In this document: positions 27,823 to 37,359 of the stretch, one piece after another
Layout: each line of letters begins with the position of its first letter
How positions within the stretch are numbered: position 1 is the first letter of the stretch
NCBI GenBank assembly: GCA_024233975.1
Contig: JACKOX010000015.1
Location: 1 to 64,000, forward strand
Length of the DNA: 64,000 nt
Source of the DNA: Rhodanobacteraceae bacterium
GTDB taxonomy: Bacteria > Pseudomonadota > Gammaproteobacteria > Xanthomonadales > Xanthomonadaceae
Direction of reading: 5' to 3'
Notes under the pieces: model-generated
Told to the model about the DNA's origin: nothing
The model's input: only the letters and a program-made list of their open reading frames with translations
The model's database searches: none
Program-made: the position numbers and the translations under genes

Positions 27823-29541
27823 ATGTCCACCGACAAGCCATCCTATCGCGCCCTGTTCACGCCCAAACTGCTGACAGTGCTGCGGGAAGGCTACGGACTG
27901 GCCGACCTCCAGCGTGACGCATTGGCCGGCCTCACCGTGGCGGTGGTGGCGCTGCCGCTGTCGATGGCGCTGGCCATTGCCAGCGGCTCCGATCCGGGCA
28001 CCGGCCTCACCACGGCCATCGTCGCCGGCCTGATTGTCTCGCTGTTCGGCGGATCGCGATTCCAGATCGCCGGTCCGACCGGCGCCTTCATCCCTGTTGT
28101 CTATGCGGTGATCCAGCACCACGGCATGGATGGCCTGCTGCTGGCCACGATCATGGCCGGACTGATCCTGATGGCGGCGGCGCTGATGAAGGTCGGCACG
28201 TTGATGAAGTACATCCCGCAACCGCTGATCACCGGCTTCACCGCCGGCATCGCGGTAATCATCTTCAGCAGCCAGCTCAACGATTTCTTCGGCCTCGGCC
28301 TGCACGACCTGCCCGCGGAGTTCGTGCCCAAGATCAAGGCGCTGGCGGGCGGCTTCGGCTCGGTAAACGTCTGGGCCACCGGCATTGCCGCCGGCAGCAT
28401 GCTGCTGATCTTCGGCCTGCGCCGTTTCGCACCGCGCGCGCCGGGCTTCCTGATTGCCGTGGTGCTGGCCTCGCTGCTGGCCGCCTGGCTGCAACTGCCG
28501 GTGGACACCATCGGCTCGCGCTTCGGCGAGCTGCCGAGTTCCCTGCCGCTACCTTCGCTTCCTGCAGTGTCGTGGGAGCGCATCGTGGAAATGCTACCGG
28601 CCGCGCTGACCATCGCCTTCCTTGGCGGCATGGAGTCGCTGCTGTCGGCCGTGGTCGCCGACGGCATGACCGGCGGCCGTCACCGCAGCAACGCCGAACT
28701 GCTGGCGCAGGGCGGCGCCAACATCGCCAGCGCACTGTTCGCGGGACTACCTGCCACCGGCGCCATCGCCCGCACCGCCACCAACATCCGCTCCGGCGGC
28801 CGCAGCCCGGTGGCCGGCGCACTGCATTCGGTGTTCATCCTGGTGTTCGTGCTGGGTGCCTCGCGCCTCGCTGCCTACGTGCCGCTGCCGGCACTGGCCG
28901 GCGTGCTGATGGTGGTGGCCTGGAACATGAGCGAGCGCGAACACTTCCGCCACACGCTGTCGGCGCCGATGGGCGATCGCCTGGTTCTGCTGGTGACCTT
29001 CGCGCTGACCGTGCTGGTCGATCTCACCATCGCGATCGAGGTCGGCATGGTCATCGCCGCCTTCGCCTTCATGCATCGCATGTCCGAGGTGGTGGAGATC
29101 AGCTCCGGAGTGCGCCTGATCGACGAGCCCGAGGACGAGTTGGGAAAGGACAGCGAACAGGGCCAGCGCGCCATCCTGCCGGCCGGCGTGGAAGCGTTCC
29201 GCATCAGCGGTCCGCTGTTCTTCGGCGCCGCCAGCCGTCTGGACACCGTGCTGGATCGCTTCACCCGCCCACCGGCAGTGTTCATCCTGCGCATGGGACT
29301 GGTGCCAATCATCGATGCCAGCGGCGTGCATTCACTGAAGACACTGGCTGAACGCTGCCGTCGCCAGGGCACCCGGCTGATCGTTTCCGGCCTGCGCAAA
29401 CAGCCACATCAGGTGCTGCGCGACATGCACATCGGTGAACGCCAGGGCGAACTGCACTTCGTCGGCGACTTCAACGATGCCTGCGTGCTGGCCGAACGTC
29501 TACTCGGCGAAGCGGACGCCACCGGGGCGTCCGCCAGCTGA
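27823..29541 (+). CDS. SulP-family anion transporter with STAS domain
   Basis: 572 residues. The membrane part (about 30-420) has the SulP signature region FGGSRFQIAGPTGAF and the LLSAVVADGMTGGRHRSNAEL segment. A cytoplasmic STAS domain follows (about 450-560, IIDASGVHSLKTLAERCRRQGTRL). SulP proteins carry sulfate, bicarbonate or dicarboxylates; there are no neighbouring carbonic anhydrase or sulfur genes to decide. It seems to be monocistronic. Confidence 0.93.
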   Translation: MSTDKPSYRALFTPKLLTVLREGYGLADLQRDALAGLTVAVVALPLSMALAIASGSDPGTGLTTAIVAGLIVSLFGGSRFQIAGPTGAFIPVVYAVIQHHGMDGLLLATIMAGLILMAAALMKVGTLMKYIPQPLITGFTAGIAVIIFSSQLNDFFGLGLHDLPAEFVPKIKALAGGFGSVNVWATGIAAGSMLLIFGLRRFAPRAPGFLIAVVLASLLAAWLQLPVDTIGSRFGELPSSLPLPSLPAVSWERIVEMLPAALTIAFLGGMESLLSAVVADGMTGGRHRSNAELLAQGGANIASALFAGLPATGAIARTATNIRSGGRSPVAGALHSVFILVFVLGASRLAAYVPLPALAGVLMVVAWNMSEREHFRHTLSAPMGDRLVLLVTFALTVLVDLTIAIEVGMVIAAFAFMHRMSEVVEISSGVRLIDEPEDELGKDSEQGQRAILPAGVEAFRISGPLFFGAASRLDTVLDRFTRPPAVFILRMGLVPIIDASGVHSLKTLAERCRRQGTRLIVSGLRKQPHQVLRDMHIGERQGELHFVGDFNDACVLAERLLGEADATGASAS

Positions 29542-29577
29542 GGCCAACCGCCGTGACGCCAGCGGCACCCAGAACGA

Positions 29578-30273
29578 CTACTGGATCAGATCGACCTGGC
29601 GCGACGCCGTGTAGTAGAGCAGACCGAAGTGACCGTAGCTGTAGGTCGTGCTGCTGTCCTCACCCCAGATCGACGAGCTGTGGATGCCCCAGACCAGGCA
29701 GGTACCGGTGCTGCAGACCACCTGGTCGCTGTAGGACTTGATCGAATGCACGTGGTCGCCGAAACGCTCGCCGTAAATGCCGTTGAGGAATGGACTGCCC
29801 ACTGACAGGCCCCAACTGCCGCAGGTGCTGTTCCAGACGTTGTACGGATAGCTGCCGCAGGACCACAGTCCACGAAACGCGCCGGCCACGCCGACGAAGC
29901 TGTCCACATAGGGCCGCAGGCCGTCATGGTCGATCACGCGCGCCAGCAGTGTGGCGCCCATGGAATGACCAATCACGTCGACCTTGCCGGTGCAGGAACT
30001 GGCGATGGCGTCGATCATCGCGTTCTCGACCGGTGTTTCCTCGCTGCCGCTGTGATTGTTGCAGGCTGCGCAGCTCTTGCTGCCCCAACTGGGCGTGAAG
30101 ATCTGCGACGCGCTGTAGCCGCGATCGATCAGTTCGTCGACGGTGTTGTCGAAATCCCCCGGCGAACCGGTATTGCCATGCACCAGCACCACGCTGTCAC
30201 GACAGGTCGCCCCCGCCAATAACGGCAGACCCAGCAACAGGACCGCCCAGCCACGAATCCACTGCTTCTTCAT
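29578..30273 (-). CDS. Secreted triacylglycerol lipase/esterase (alpha/beta hydrolase)
   Basis: 231 residues starting at the ATG at 30273 after a GGAGGGGAA site. The signal peptide ends around GLPLLAGATC. The lipase oxyanion region reads VVLVHGNTGSPGDF and the nucleophile elbow is GHSMG; it resembles class 2 (EstA/LipB-like) lipases. Seven or more Cys suggest disulfides, as expected outside the cytoplasm. The catalytic His probably lies in YGHFGLLYY near the C-terminus. Confidence 0.85.
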   Translation of the reverse strand: MKKQWIRGWAVLLLGLPLLAGATCRDSVVLVHGNTGSPGDFDNTVDELIDRGYSASQIFTPSWGSKSCAACNNHSGSEETPVENAMIDAIASSCTGKVDVIGHSMGATLLARVIDHDGLRPYVDSFVGVAGAFRGLWSCGSYPYNVWNSTCGSWGLSVGSPFLNGIYGERFGDHVHSIKSYSDQVVCSTGTCLVWGIHSSSIWGEDSSTTYSYGHFGLLYYTASRQVDLIQ

Positions 30274-30378
30274 CACTTCCCCTCCCCAGGGTGACGGCCG
30301 CTGATGGCGGCCAGAGTCAATCTAGGACAGGGGACCGACGATTTCAGTTGTACTTTCGGGCAGGGCGCAGCAATGCCG

Positions 30379-31044
30379 TCAAATGTCGGCCCACAGCCGC
30401 ATCAGCTGCGTGCGCACCGATTCCATCATCAGCTTGTCGCCTTCGTCGCATTTGGACTGCAGTCGCGACATCAGTTCCAGATGGTGGAACAGCACCTGCC
30501 GATGCTGCGGGTTGGGGATCAGGCTCTGGATCCAGGTCACCGCCACCAGCCGGGTGCCGCGCGTCACGGGCCGAACCTGGTGGATCACACCGGTGGGATA
30601 GATCACCGCCGCGCCGGCCTTTTCCTTGATCCGCGGTCGCTCGCTGCCCAGCCAGATTTCCAGCTCGCCGCCATCGTATTCATCCGAATCGGACAGGAAC
30701 ACGCTGCAGCTCAAATCGCTGCGCATGGCCTGCGGCCTCGTCTGCAGGATGGCTTCGTCCAGATGCGGGCCGTAGTTCATGCCCGGCTGGTAACGGGCGA
30801 TGGTCGGCGCCGGAATGGTCTTCGGAAACGCCACGCGTGACGCCATCGCGTTGGCGAACAGGGCTCGCACCACCGCGTCGCCGGCCTTCTCCACCTCGGC
30901 GTCCTGCTGGTCGATTTGCTGATTGTTCTTCACCGACGACTGCACGTTGGTCGCCCGTCCATCGATGAACTCGCGGCTGTCGGCGAAGCGGCGCAGTACG
31001 GCAACCTGCTCCGCGGTCAGCAGATCGGGAATGACGTGAATCAT
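30379..31044 (-). CDS. piuC: PKHD-type 2-oxoglutarate/Fe(II) dioxygenase (PiuC-like)
   Basis: 221 residues from the ATG at 31044 (MIHVIPDLL). The iron ligands HxD (GPHLDEAI) and distal His (GVIHQVRPVTRGTRLVAV) with the 2-oxoglutarate-binding Arg are all visible. The length matches PiuC/YbiX (about 225). These proteins usually sit beside TonB-dependent siderophore receptors and respond to iron; here the neighbour is instead a giant beta-helix protein whose stop lies 10 bases upstream, so the usual receptor is missing from this locus. Confidence 0.92.
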   Translation of the reverse strand: MIHVIPDLLTAEQVAVLRRFADSREFIDGRATNVQSSVKNNQQIDQQDAEVEKAGDAVVRALFANAMASRVAFPKTIPAPTIARYQPGMNYGPHLDEAILQTRPQAMRSDLSCSVFLSDSDEYDGGELEIWLGSERPRIKEKAGAAVIYPTGVIHQVRPVTRGTRLVAVTWIQSLIPNPQHRQVLFHHLELMSRLQSKCDEGDKLMMESVRTQLMRLWADI

Positions 31045-31054
31045 GGCGTGGCGA

Positions 31055-34000
31055 TCACCATCGCAGCTCGACCGAATCACCGGTCAATGGCTGCCAGCGG
31101 CCGATGATCCAGTCGTGACCATCAAAGCGCTGGATCTGCAGTTCGACACCATCCGTTCCATGACGCGCCTTGATCACGGCGAAGGCATCGACACCCGGGC
31201 TGATGGCGCGCGCGACTGTCACCGGCTGTCCTCGATGCCTTGTCGACAGGAGCGGCAGGATACTGTCGCGCGACAGTTCCGCACTGCGCTTGCTGAAGGT
31301 CAGCAGTATCGGTGGCTGTTCGAAACCATCGGCGAAAATCGCATCGTCGGAGGCAAGTTTCTCCGCCGCACCGATGTCGCAGTCGTTGCCGGGAACAGCA
31401 TCCGCATCCACGCCGCGAGGCACCCCACGCTGGTCATCGCCGCTGCAGCCGTCGTAGTGATCGATCAGTGGTGAACCCGGCATCGGCATGTGGGTTTGCG
31501 TGAAACCACCGTTGTCCGCCAACGCGCGAAGCTGCGGATCGATGATCCCGCCGCCGCCCGCGGATCCAATCAGGTTGTTGTCGGCGTCGGGCGCTTGCGC
31601 TTCGGCAAACACGGTGCCCGCGTTGTCGCCAATCAGGCTGTCATAAACCTGCAAGCCAACCGTCTTCTGCTCGATATCGTTGAACGCGTTCATGCTGCCG
31701 TCGCTATTGCCGGCGATTACGCTGCCGCTGACGACCAGTGGGCCGAGGTTGCTGTTATCAAGGTAGACGCCGCCGCCACCGTAATCGTTGCTCATGTCGG
31801 CGTCGGAACGGTTTTGCGTCACCGTCGAATTCGTCAGCTCGAAATTCGCATTCGGATCGGTAATGACCAGAGCCAGACCGCCGCCACCCTCGTCGCTGGT
31901 GTTGCCGGAAATCGTGCTGTCCACAAAGCGAACGACCGTGTTGGGATCATAGGCGTAGCCATAGAAACCGCCACCCATTTTGCCGGCCGTATTGCCTGAG
32001 ATCGTTGTGCGCTGGAAGGTGACGGTAGTGCCGAGGTAGGCCTTTGCCACCATGCCACCACCTTGCTCCACCGCGGTATTGCCACTGAAGGTCGAATCGA
32101 CAATGTTTGCCTGCATGCCGCCACCGAAGTACAGGTAGGCGCCGCCGCCATAGCGCACACCGCTATCCGTGCCGCCGGCAAGGTTGTTGCTGAAGGTGGC
32201 ATGGCTCAGGTTGAGCGTGCCGCCCTTCATGATCAGCTCCATGCCACCGCCTGCCCCGCGACTGCCAACGCCGCCGGCTCGGTTGCCGTCCGCCAGCAGC
32301 TGATCGATGGTGACCACCGAGCCAGACGCATCAAGATTGAGGCCACCACCATGGGCGACATTGCTGGCATCCAGCTGGTTGCCCACAAACTGGCTGTTCA
32401 GTAGATTCACGACGCCGTCGTTGAGATGAATATCACCCCCACCGCCGCTACTGCTGCCCGCATTTCCAGAGATCAGCAGGTTGCCGGCATCCAGACTACT
32501 GCCGTCGGGGACGTTGATGTCGAATCCCCCGGCGGAAAACTGGGCACTGTTCTGAGCAATGGTGACTGAATCCATCACCAGGGTACGTGGCTGCGTATCG
32601 CCCGATGCCGCCAGGACCCGAAGAGCGCCTCCGGAACCGGTCGTGATCGTATTGCCTCGTAGCGTGACGTTGCTGAGATCGAGGTTCTCGTAGCTCAGCA
32701 CGGCGCCGCCACCGGGGTTGCCCGCCTCGCCGCCGGCCAGGGTGATGTCGGTGATCCGGGTGTTGATCAGGCTGGCCGTTGATCCGTCATCGATCCAGAA
32801 GTGCCGCGACGCTGCGTTGGCGTCCACGGTCAGCAGGTCGCGCCCCGGACCGGTGATGGTGGCCGGCTGCGTGATCGCCATCTGGCCTCCCGCCAACTGG
32901 ATGGTCACCGTATTGGCGAACACGCCGGGATCAAAGGTCACCGTCGAATCATCGGGATCGGCGTTTGCCGTCAGCACTGCATCGCGCAGCGTGCACTCAC
33001 CGGAGGCCGGACCACAGATGCCGTCACCGGCGTCGCCCAGAGCATTCACCACCAGACTGGTGCCAACCTGGCCGGCTTCATCAACCTCGAAAGCGCCGGC
33101 ATCGCAGGCCGCACCAACTGGCCGCGCCACGCCGCGCTGATCGGTGGCCGCACAGCCGTTGCCCGCACCATCGATTGCCGCCGAGCCGGCACCCAGCCCG
33201 CGGGTCAAGGTGGGGCCGCCGTTGTCGGCCAACGGCTGCAGGAAAATGTTGGCGCTGGTGGTGCCCGGTCCGCAGTTGTCGAGGTCATCGCCGACATTGC
33301 CGGCACCATCCAGCACGGCGTTGCTGAAGCAGTTGGATGGCCCGCCTGCAAACAGGTTGCGATACGCGTACACCGGGATGTTGTGGGCATGGAACTGCCT
33401 GCCATCAGTACTCGCGGTGTTGTGGGCCAGCGTGCTGTCTCGCAACGTCAGCATGCCACCCTCGGCGAAGATGCCGCCGCCGGATTCTGTGGCATCGTTG
33501 CCACTAATCGTGCTGCTATCAATCAGCAGGTTGCCGTTGTTGCGGATGGCGCCACCCACATCGCCACTGAAGTTGTTGTTGAGCACGCTCCGGGTAATGG
33601 TGGTCATCGCCGAACCGGCGCCAGGACCGGCGTCGATGGCACCGCCGGGCAGCGCCGCCGAGTTGCCGGTGAACGTGCTGCTGTCGACGTCCAGCGTACT
33701 GTTCGGCGGCGTGAAGACGGCACCGCCGTAATGCGCCGCGCTATTGCCCACCAGGCTGCTGTCGTTGATGGTCAGCGTGTGCTGGTTTCCCAGATGAATG
33801 GCGCCGCCGTCATAGGCGCGATTGTCGGTGAGCTGGGCGCTGCTGAAGGTCACGTTCGCGCTGGTGATGCTAACCGCGCCACCGCCGGCACCGGCCGTGT
33901 TGCCGACGAAGCTCCCTCCGGTGATGGTGGCCGTGCTGCCTTCCGACGCAATGCGCAAGGCACCGCCCCGGCCATAGGCACGGTTCCCCTCGAAATGCAT

Positions 34001-35773
34001 GTCGGTCAACGTCAGGCCTTGCGATGCCGCCAGGATCGCACCGCCGTTCCGCTGGCTGGAGTCACCGTCGGCGCAGCCATTGGCCAGCGTGAGGTTACTG
34101 ATGCTGGCGGGGAAGTCGGAGTAGTCAATGCGCATCAGGCGGAACTCGCCCGCATCGAGAACGCCATCGAGGTTGCAGCTGCCGTTCCGGTTCACCGTGT
34201 CGCCGAGGCCGGTGATGGTGATCGGCGGCAGCAGCTTGTCGAGCTCGGACAGCAGGGTGATGGTCTTTGTCCCGTCGAAAACACTGCCGTCGAAAGTGAT
34301 CTCCGAGGCGTCGATGTTGCTGTTGGCGACCAGCACCGCATCGCGCAGCGTGCAGTCGCCGATGGCGGGACCACAGAAACCATCGCCGGCATCACCGAGG
34401 GCGTTGACCACCAGAACGGTTCCGCTCTGCACCACCTGCTGCAGTTCGAAGGCACCAACGTCGCAGGCGACGCCAACGGGACGCGACTCGCCACGCTGAT
34501 CCGTAGCAGCACAGCCACTACCGCCGGCATTGATGGCCGCCGAACCCGGGCCGAGCGCGCGGGTTTCAGTCGGTCCGCCGTTGTCCTGCAGCGGCCCAAG
34601 ATTCAGCAGGCTGGCAGCAACGACCGAGGCACCGACCACCGCGCAACTCGTATCCGTGGTCAGGTTGTAGCTGCCGCTGGGATAGGTGCTGACCGTGCTG
34701 CAGGCCGGATACGCGCCACTGAGCACCGAGCCGGTAACATTCACCGTGCTGCCCTCGGTCCAGTAGATCTGGCTGCCGGAGCCACCGACGTTGTCGGCCA
34801 GCGTGCTGTCGCCCAGCTCCAGCGAACCGGCGTCTTTCAGGTAGATGCCGCCGCCCTGCGCGGAGCTGTTGCCGCTGATCGTGCTGTTGGTGATCGTCGC
34901 CGTCTTCGGCGACCCATAGGGCGCGTTCATGTAGACGCCACCGCCACCGCCGCTCGCCGTATTGCCCGCCAGCGTGCTGGCACTGATCGCCATCGCTCCA
35001 TTGTTTCGAGCGATCGCACCGCCGGTCGCGGCCTGGTTTCCGCTGAAAGTGCTGCGCTGGATGTTTGCCGCCGGCCCACCCCGCTGCTCAATGGCACCAC
35101 CTAGCTGGGCGGCACTGTTTCCGGTGAAGGTGCTGTCATCCAGCTGCAGGATGGTGTAGGTGTTGTAGATGGCGCCACCGCCAAACAGGGCCGCAGTGTT
35201 GTTGACGAAGCTGCTCTGGCTGACCGTGGAACTGCTGGTCTCTCCGCTGAAACTGATGGCGCCGCCACGCTGAGCCTGATTGCCCTCGAACGTCATCCCA
35301 GTGATGGTGCTGGGAATGTCGCTGATCAGGATGGCGCCACCGGAAGAGTCCGCGCAGCCATTTGCCATCACCAGATTGCTGATGGCAAAGACCCCTGCCG
35401 GGGCGGCAACCGTCATCAAGCGGAACTCATCCGCTGTCGGTAAATTATCCAGCGTGCACGCTAGCGAATCGCGCTGGATCCGGGCGCCACCGCCACTGAT
35501 GGTGACATCGGACTGGATGGTTGGCAGCTGCGACGTCAGCGTAATGGTCTGACCTGCCGGCAGCTGGATTTCGTCTCCGCCGCTGCCAGCCACGCAGTCG
35601 GTACTGCCGGACTGGTCATCCGCGTTAGCGTTGATGATCGCTTCGCGCAACGTGCAGCCGTTGCCATTGGTCTGCTCATCGGCGGTGGAGTCGACGACGA
35701 TAACCGCCGCCTGCGCGGACTGGGTGATCAGTAGCTGGGCGATGGCCGCAGCAAGAAGGTGGCGCTTCGGCAT
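31055..35773 (-). CDS. Giant secreted CSLREA/Pmp-like beta-helix protein with internal DGFE tag
   Basis: 1572 residues from the ATG at 35773 (GGGGAG site). A signal peptide ends SAQA (residue about 22). Three homologous units follow, each opening with a CSLREA-type motif (CTLREAI; CTLRDAV near 465 and 920) and closing with GCAATDQRG ... CDxGAFE. The units consist of right-handed parallel beta-helix turns with GGAI and FxGN repeats as in chlamydial Pmp proteins. Near residue 1478 there is IFADGFE, followed by an extra about 90-residue Trp-containing domain ending in Arg-Trp. No autotransporter barrel is present. Likely an extracellular adhesin or polysaccharide-active protein. Confidence 0.82.
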   Translation of the reverse strand: MPKRHLLAAAIAQLLITQSAQAAVIVVDSTADEQTNGNGCTLREAIINANADDQSGSTDCVAGSGGDEIQLPAGQTITLTSQLPTIQSDVTISGGGARIQRDSLACTLDNLPTADEFRLMTVAAPAGVFAISNLVMANGCADSSGGAILISDIPSTITGMTFEGNQAQRGGAISFSGETSSSTVSQSSFVNNTAALFGGGAIYNTYTILQLDDSTFTGNSAAQLGGAIEQRGGPAANIQRSTFSGNQAATGGAIARNNGAMAISASTLAGNTASGGGGGVYMNAPYGSPKTATITNSTISGNSSAQGGGIYLKDAGSLELGDSTLADNVGGSGSQIYWTEGSTVNVTGSVLSGAYPACSTVSTYPSGSYNLTTDTSCAVVGASVVAASLLNLGPLQDNGGPTETRALGPGSAAINAGGSGCAATDQRGESRPVGVACDVGAFELQQVVQSGTVLVVNALGDAGDGFCGPAIGDCTLRDAVLVANSNIDASEITFDGSVFDGTKTITLLSELDKLLPPITITGLGDTVNRNGSCNLDGVLDAGEFRLMRIDYSDFPASISNLTLANGCADGDSSQRNGGAILAASQGLTLTDMHFEGNRAYGRGGALRIASEGSTATITGGSFVGNTAGAGGGAVSITSANVTFSSAQLTDNRAYDGGAIHLGNQHTLTINDSSLVGNSAAHYGGAVFTPPNSTLDVDSSTFTGNSAALPGGAIDAGPGAGSAMTTITRSVLNNNFSGDVGGAIRNNGNLLIDSSTISGNDATESGGGIFAEGGMLTLRDSTLAHNTASTDGRQFHAHNIPVYAYRNLFAGGPSNCFSNAVLDGAGNVGDDLDNCGPGTTSANIFLQPLADNGGPTLTRGLGAGSAAIDGAGNGCAATDQRGVARPVGAACDAGAFEVDEAGQVGTSLVVNALGDAGDGICGPASGECTLRDAVLTANADPDDSTVTFDPGVFANTVTIQLAGGQMAITQPATITGPGRDLLTVDANAASRHFWIDDGSTASLINTRITDITLAGGEAGNPGGGAVLSYENLDLSNVTLRGNTITTGSGGALRVLAASGDTQPRTLVMDSVTIAQNSAQFSAGGFDINVPDGSSLDAGNLLISGNAGSSSGGGGDIHLNDGVVNLLNSQFVGNQLDASNVAHGGGLNLDASGSVVTIDQLLADGNRAGGVGSRGAGGGMELIMKGGTLNLSHATFSNNLAGGTDSGVRYGGGAYLYFGGGMQANIVDSTFSGNTAVEQGGGMVAKAYLGTTVTFQRTTISGNTAGKMGGGFYGYAYDPNTVVRFVDSTISGNTSDEGGGGLALVITDPNANFELTNSTVTQNRSDADMSNDYGGGGVYLDNSNLGPLVVSGSVIAGNSDGSMNAFNDIEQKTVGLQVYDSLIGDNAGTVFAEAQAPDADNNLIGSAGGGGIIDPQLRALADNGGFTQTHMPMPGSPLIDHYDGCSGDDQRGVPRGVDADAVPGNDCDIGAAEKLASDDAIFADGFEQPPILLTFSKRSAELSRDSILPLLSTRHRGQPVTVARAISPGVDAFAVIKARHGTDGVELQIQRFDGHDWIIGRWQPLTGDSVELRW

Positions 35774-35832
35774 GATGACTCCCCGCTTTCCGGGCACACG
35801 TCGTCAGGCCCGGGTGAATGGCGACGCCCAGC

Positions 35833-35967
35833 TTACCAGCGATGCGTGACGCGCGCGCCATCCACCTCCTGCCACGAACCGAGGCGCCAATTGCCACTCT
35901 CGTAGTGGCTTGAACGCAGTTCGACGCGGTCATCGAAACGAAGCGTATTCACCATCAGCACGCCATC
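35833..35967 (-). pseudogene. Remnant of a paralogous C-terminal tail domain
   Basis: The last 44 codons before a TAA at 35833 align without gaps to the last 44 residues of the 1572-residue protein next door. By eye 13 positions are identical, including VEL, W-x-x-G-x-WQ and the final RW followed by stop in both. No start codon, signal peptide or beta-helix part is present in this frame upstream. It is best read as the 3' end of a deleted paralogue, left after tandem duplication. Confidence 0.6.
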
Positions 35968-36167
35968 TTCTCCGAGTGATCCGCCCCGGCAACCCGCGCC
36001 CGATTGGAGCCTACGCCATCTGAAACATCCTTCTCCCGCGTCAACGCTGCCGCCCAGACCTTGTCGCCACTGCCCCTCGGGTGTGCAAAAGGGACGCATG
36101 CTTCATGGGCCGGTGTTTCGCCACCTCTTGAGGGAGTCCACAACGCGGCACCCCGGGAACCGTGCAC
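35968..36167. other. Intergenic stretch between remnant and rpmG terminator
   Basis: No credible gene. It contains the upstream, out-of-frame continuation of the decayed paralogue and presumably part of the divergence point of the leftward beta-helix transcript. Nothing else is recognisable. Confidence 0.4.
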
Positions 36168-36196
36168 AAAAAAGCCCGCCATGAAGGCGGGCTTTT
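36168..36196 (-). terminator. Rho-independent terminator of rpmB-rpmG
   Basis: Read leftward, AAAAGCCCGCC, a 5-base loop and GGCGGGCTTTT are followed by a six-T run. It lies 47 bases after the rpmG stop codon. Confidence 0.92.
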
Positions 36197-36242
36197 CGGG
36201 ATAGATGACCTGGCCGATCCGTGGCCAGGCCAACAAGACCAA

Positions 36243-36407
36243 TTACTTGATCTTGCCTTCCTTGTACATCACGTGCTTGCGGATGACGGGATCGTACTTC
36301 TTGATCTCCATCTTGTTCGGCGTGTTCTTCTTGTTCTTGTCGGTCGTGTAGAAATGACCGGTGCCGGCAGAAGAAGTCAGGCGGATCTTGTCGCGCTTGG
36401 AAGCCAT
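36243..36407 (-). CDS. rpmG: 50S ribosomal protein L33
   Basis: 54 residues reading MASKRDKIRLTSSAGTGHFY onward and ending MYKEGKIK, the proteobacterial L33 form. It lacks the CxxC zinc pairs of the C+ type, so it is the zinc-free paralogue. It is part of the large ribosomal subunit near the E site. It follows rpmB by 13 bases in the conserved rpmB-rpmG operon and ends at a strong terminator. Confidence 0.97.
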   Translation of the reverse strand: MASKRDKIRLTSSAGTGHFYTTDKNKKNTPNKMEIKKYDPVIRKHVMYKEGKIK

Positions 36408-36420
36408 GGTTCAGTCCTCC

Positions 36421-36657
36421 TCAGACTTTTTCGCCGCGGGCACGCAGGTCGGCAAGCACGGCGTCGATGCCGTTCTTGTCGATGGTGCGCAGGGCCTTGG
36501 TGGAAACACGCAGCTTCACCCAACGGTTCTCACTGGCAACCCAGAAACGGCGCTCGTGAAGGTTGGGGAGCCAGCGACGGCGGGACTTGTTGTTGGCATG
36601 CGAGACGTTGTTACCCGTCTGCACCGCCTTGCCGGTTACTTGGCAAACTCGGGCCAT
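36421..36657 (-). CDS. rpmB: 50S ribosomal protein L28
   Basis: 78 residues starting MARVCQVTGKAVQTGNNVSH, with the typical NNKSRRRWLPNLHERRFWV core. The ATG at 36657 is preceded by AGAGGTG; the frame runs further upstream but without homology. First gene of the rpmB-rpmG operon. Confidence 0.98.
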   Translation of the reverse strand: MARVCQVTGKAVQTGNNVSHANNKSRRRWLPNLHERRFWVASENRWVKLRVSTKALRTIDKNGIDAVLADLRARGEKV

Positions 36658-36941
36658 GACGCACCTCTTTGACGTTAGTTTGGCCGTCCATAGCCTGGAC
36701 GGTAGCGGCCCCGTGGCCTTGGCCACGCGCGATGCGGGAGGGGTGTCGCGGCGGGCCGATGTTGCTGGAATCGCGCTTCCGGCAACGGATTTCGGCACTT
36801 CCGGACGGATCCGGACGCAGCGAGCCGCGCATTATGCCGCCGCCATGCGGCCGGCGCAAGTCTCTGGGGCGACTGCGATTTCCGCCCACGCCGGCATCGC
36901 CGCTCGCTACAGTGCGTCCTCGATCATCCGCAGGGGAAACC

Positions 36942-37355
36942 ATGGACACTGCCGGAACCGAACGCATTGCCCGCTGCGAATGCGGCCAGCTGCGGCTGCG
37001 CTGCCTCGGCGAGCCGTTGCGCGTGTCGATGTGCCATTGCCAGTCCTGCCAGCGGCGCACCGGCAGCGTGTTCGGCGTGCAGGTGCGCTTTCGGCGCGAG
37101 CAGGTCAGCATCGAAGGCGAGTCACGGGTATTCGTGCGTACCGGCGACAGCGGTGGCAGGGGTGAGCTGCATTTCTGCCCGCACTGCGCCAGCACCGTGT
37201 TCTGGTTTCTCGACGCCGAACCGGAGTTGATCGCGGTCGCCATCGGCGCCATCGGCGATCACTCGCTGCCGCTACCGCTCTATTCGGTCTATGAATCCCG
37301 GCGCTTTCCGTGGACCGACATGCCGGCGCTGGCCGACATCGAGCACTACGACTGA
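36942..37355 (+). CDS. GFA-family (glutathione-dependent formaldehyde-activating-like) zinc protein
   Basis: 137 residues. It contains the Mss4-like fold with zinc ligands in CEC, CHCQSC and CPHC, the GFA pattern. The ATG at 36942 follows AGGGGA. Most members bind zinc and are of uncertain function; the formaldehyde-glutathione role applies to few. It is convergent with the glycan operon, with 4 bases between the stops. Confidence 0.88.
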   Translation: MDTAGTERIARCECGQLRLRCLGEPLRVSMCHCQSCQRRTGSVFGVQVRFRREQVSIEGESRVFVRTGDSGGRGELHFCPHCASTVFWFLDAEPELIAVAIGAIGDHSLPLPLYSVYESRRFPWTDMPALADIEHYD

Positions 37356-37359
37356 AGCC

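Noticed and set aside
32801..35104. 767-codon open frame on the plus strand
   Set aside because: It is antisense to the giant beta-helix gene. Its composition (Ala/Gly/Arg/Val/His-rich, no recognisable motif) is what the complementary strand of a Gly/Ala/Asn/Thr-rich gene gives in high-GC DNA.
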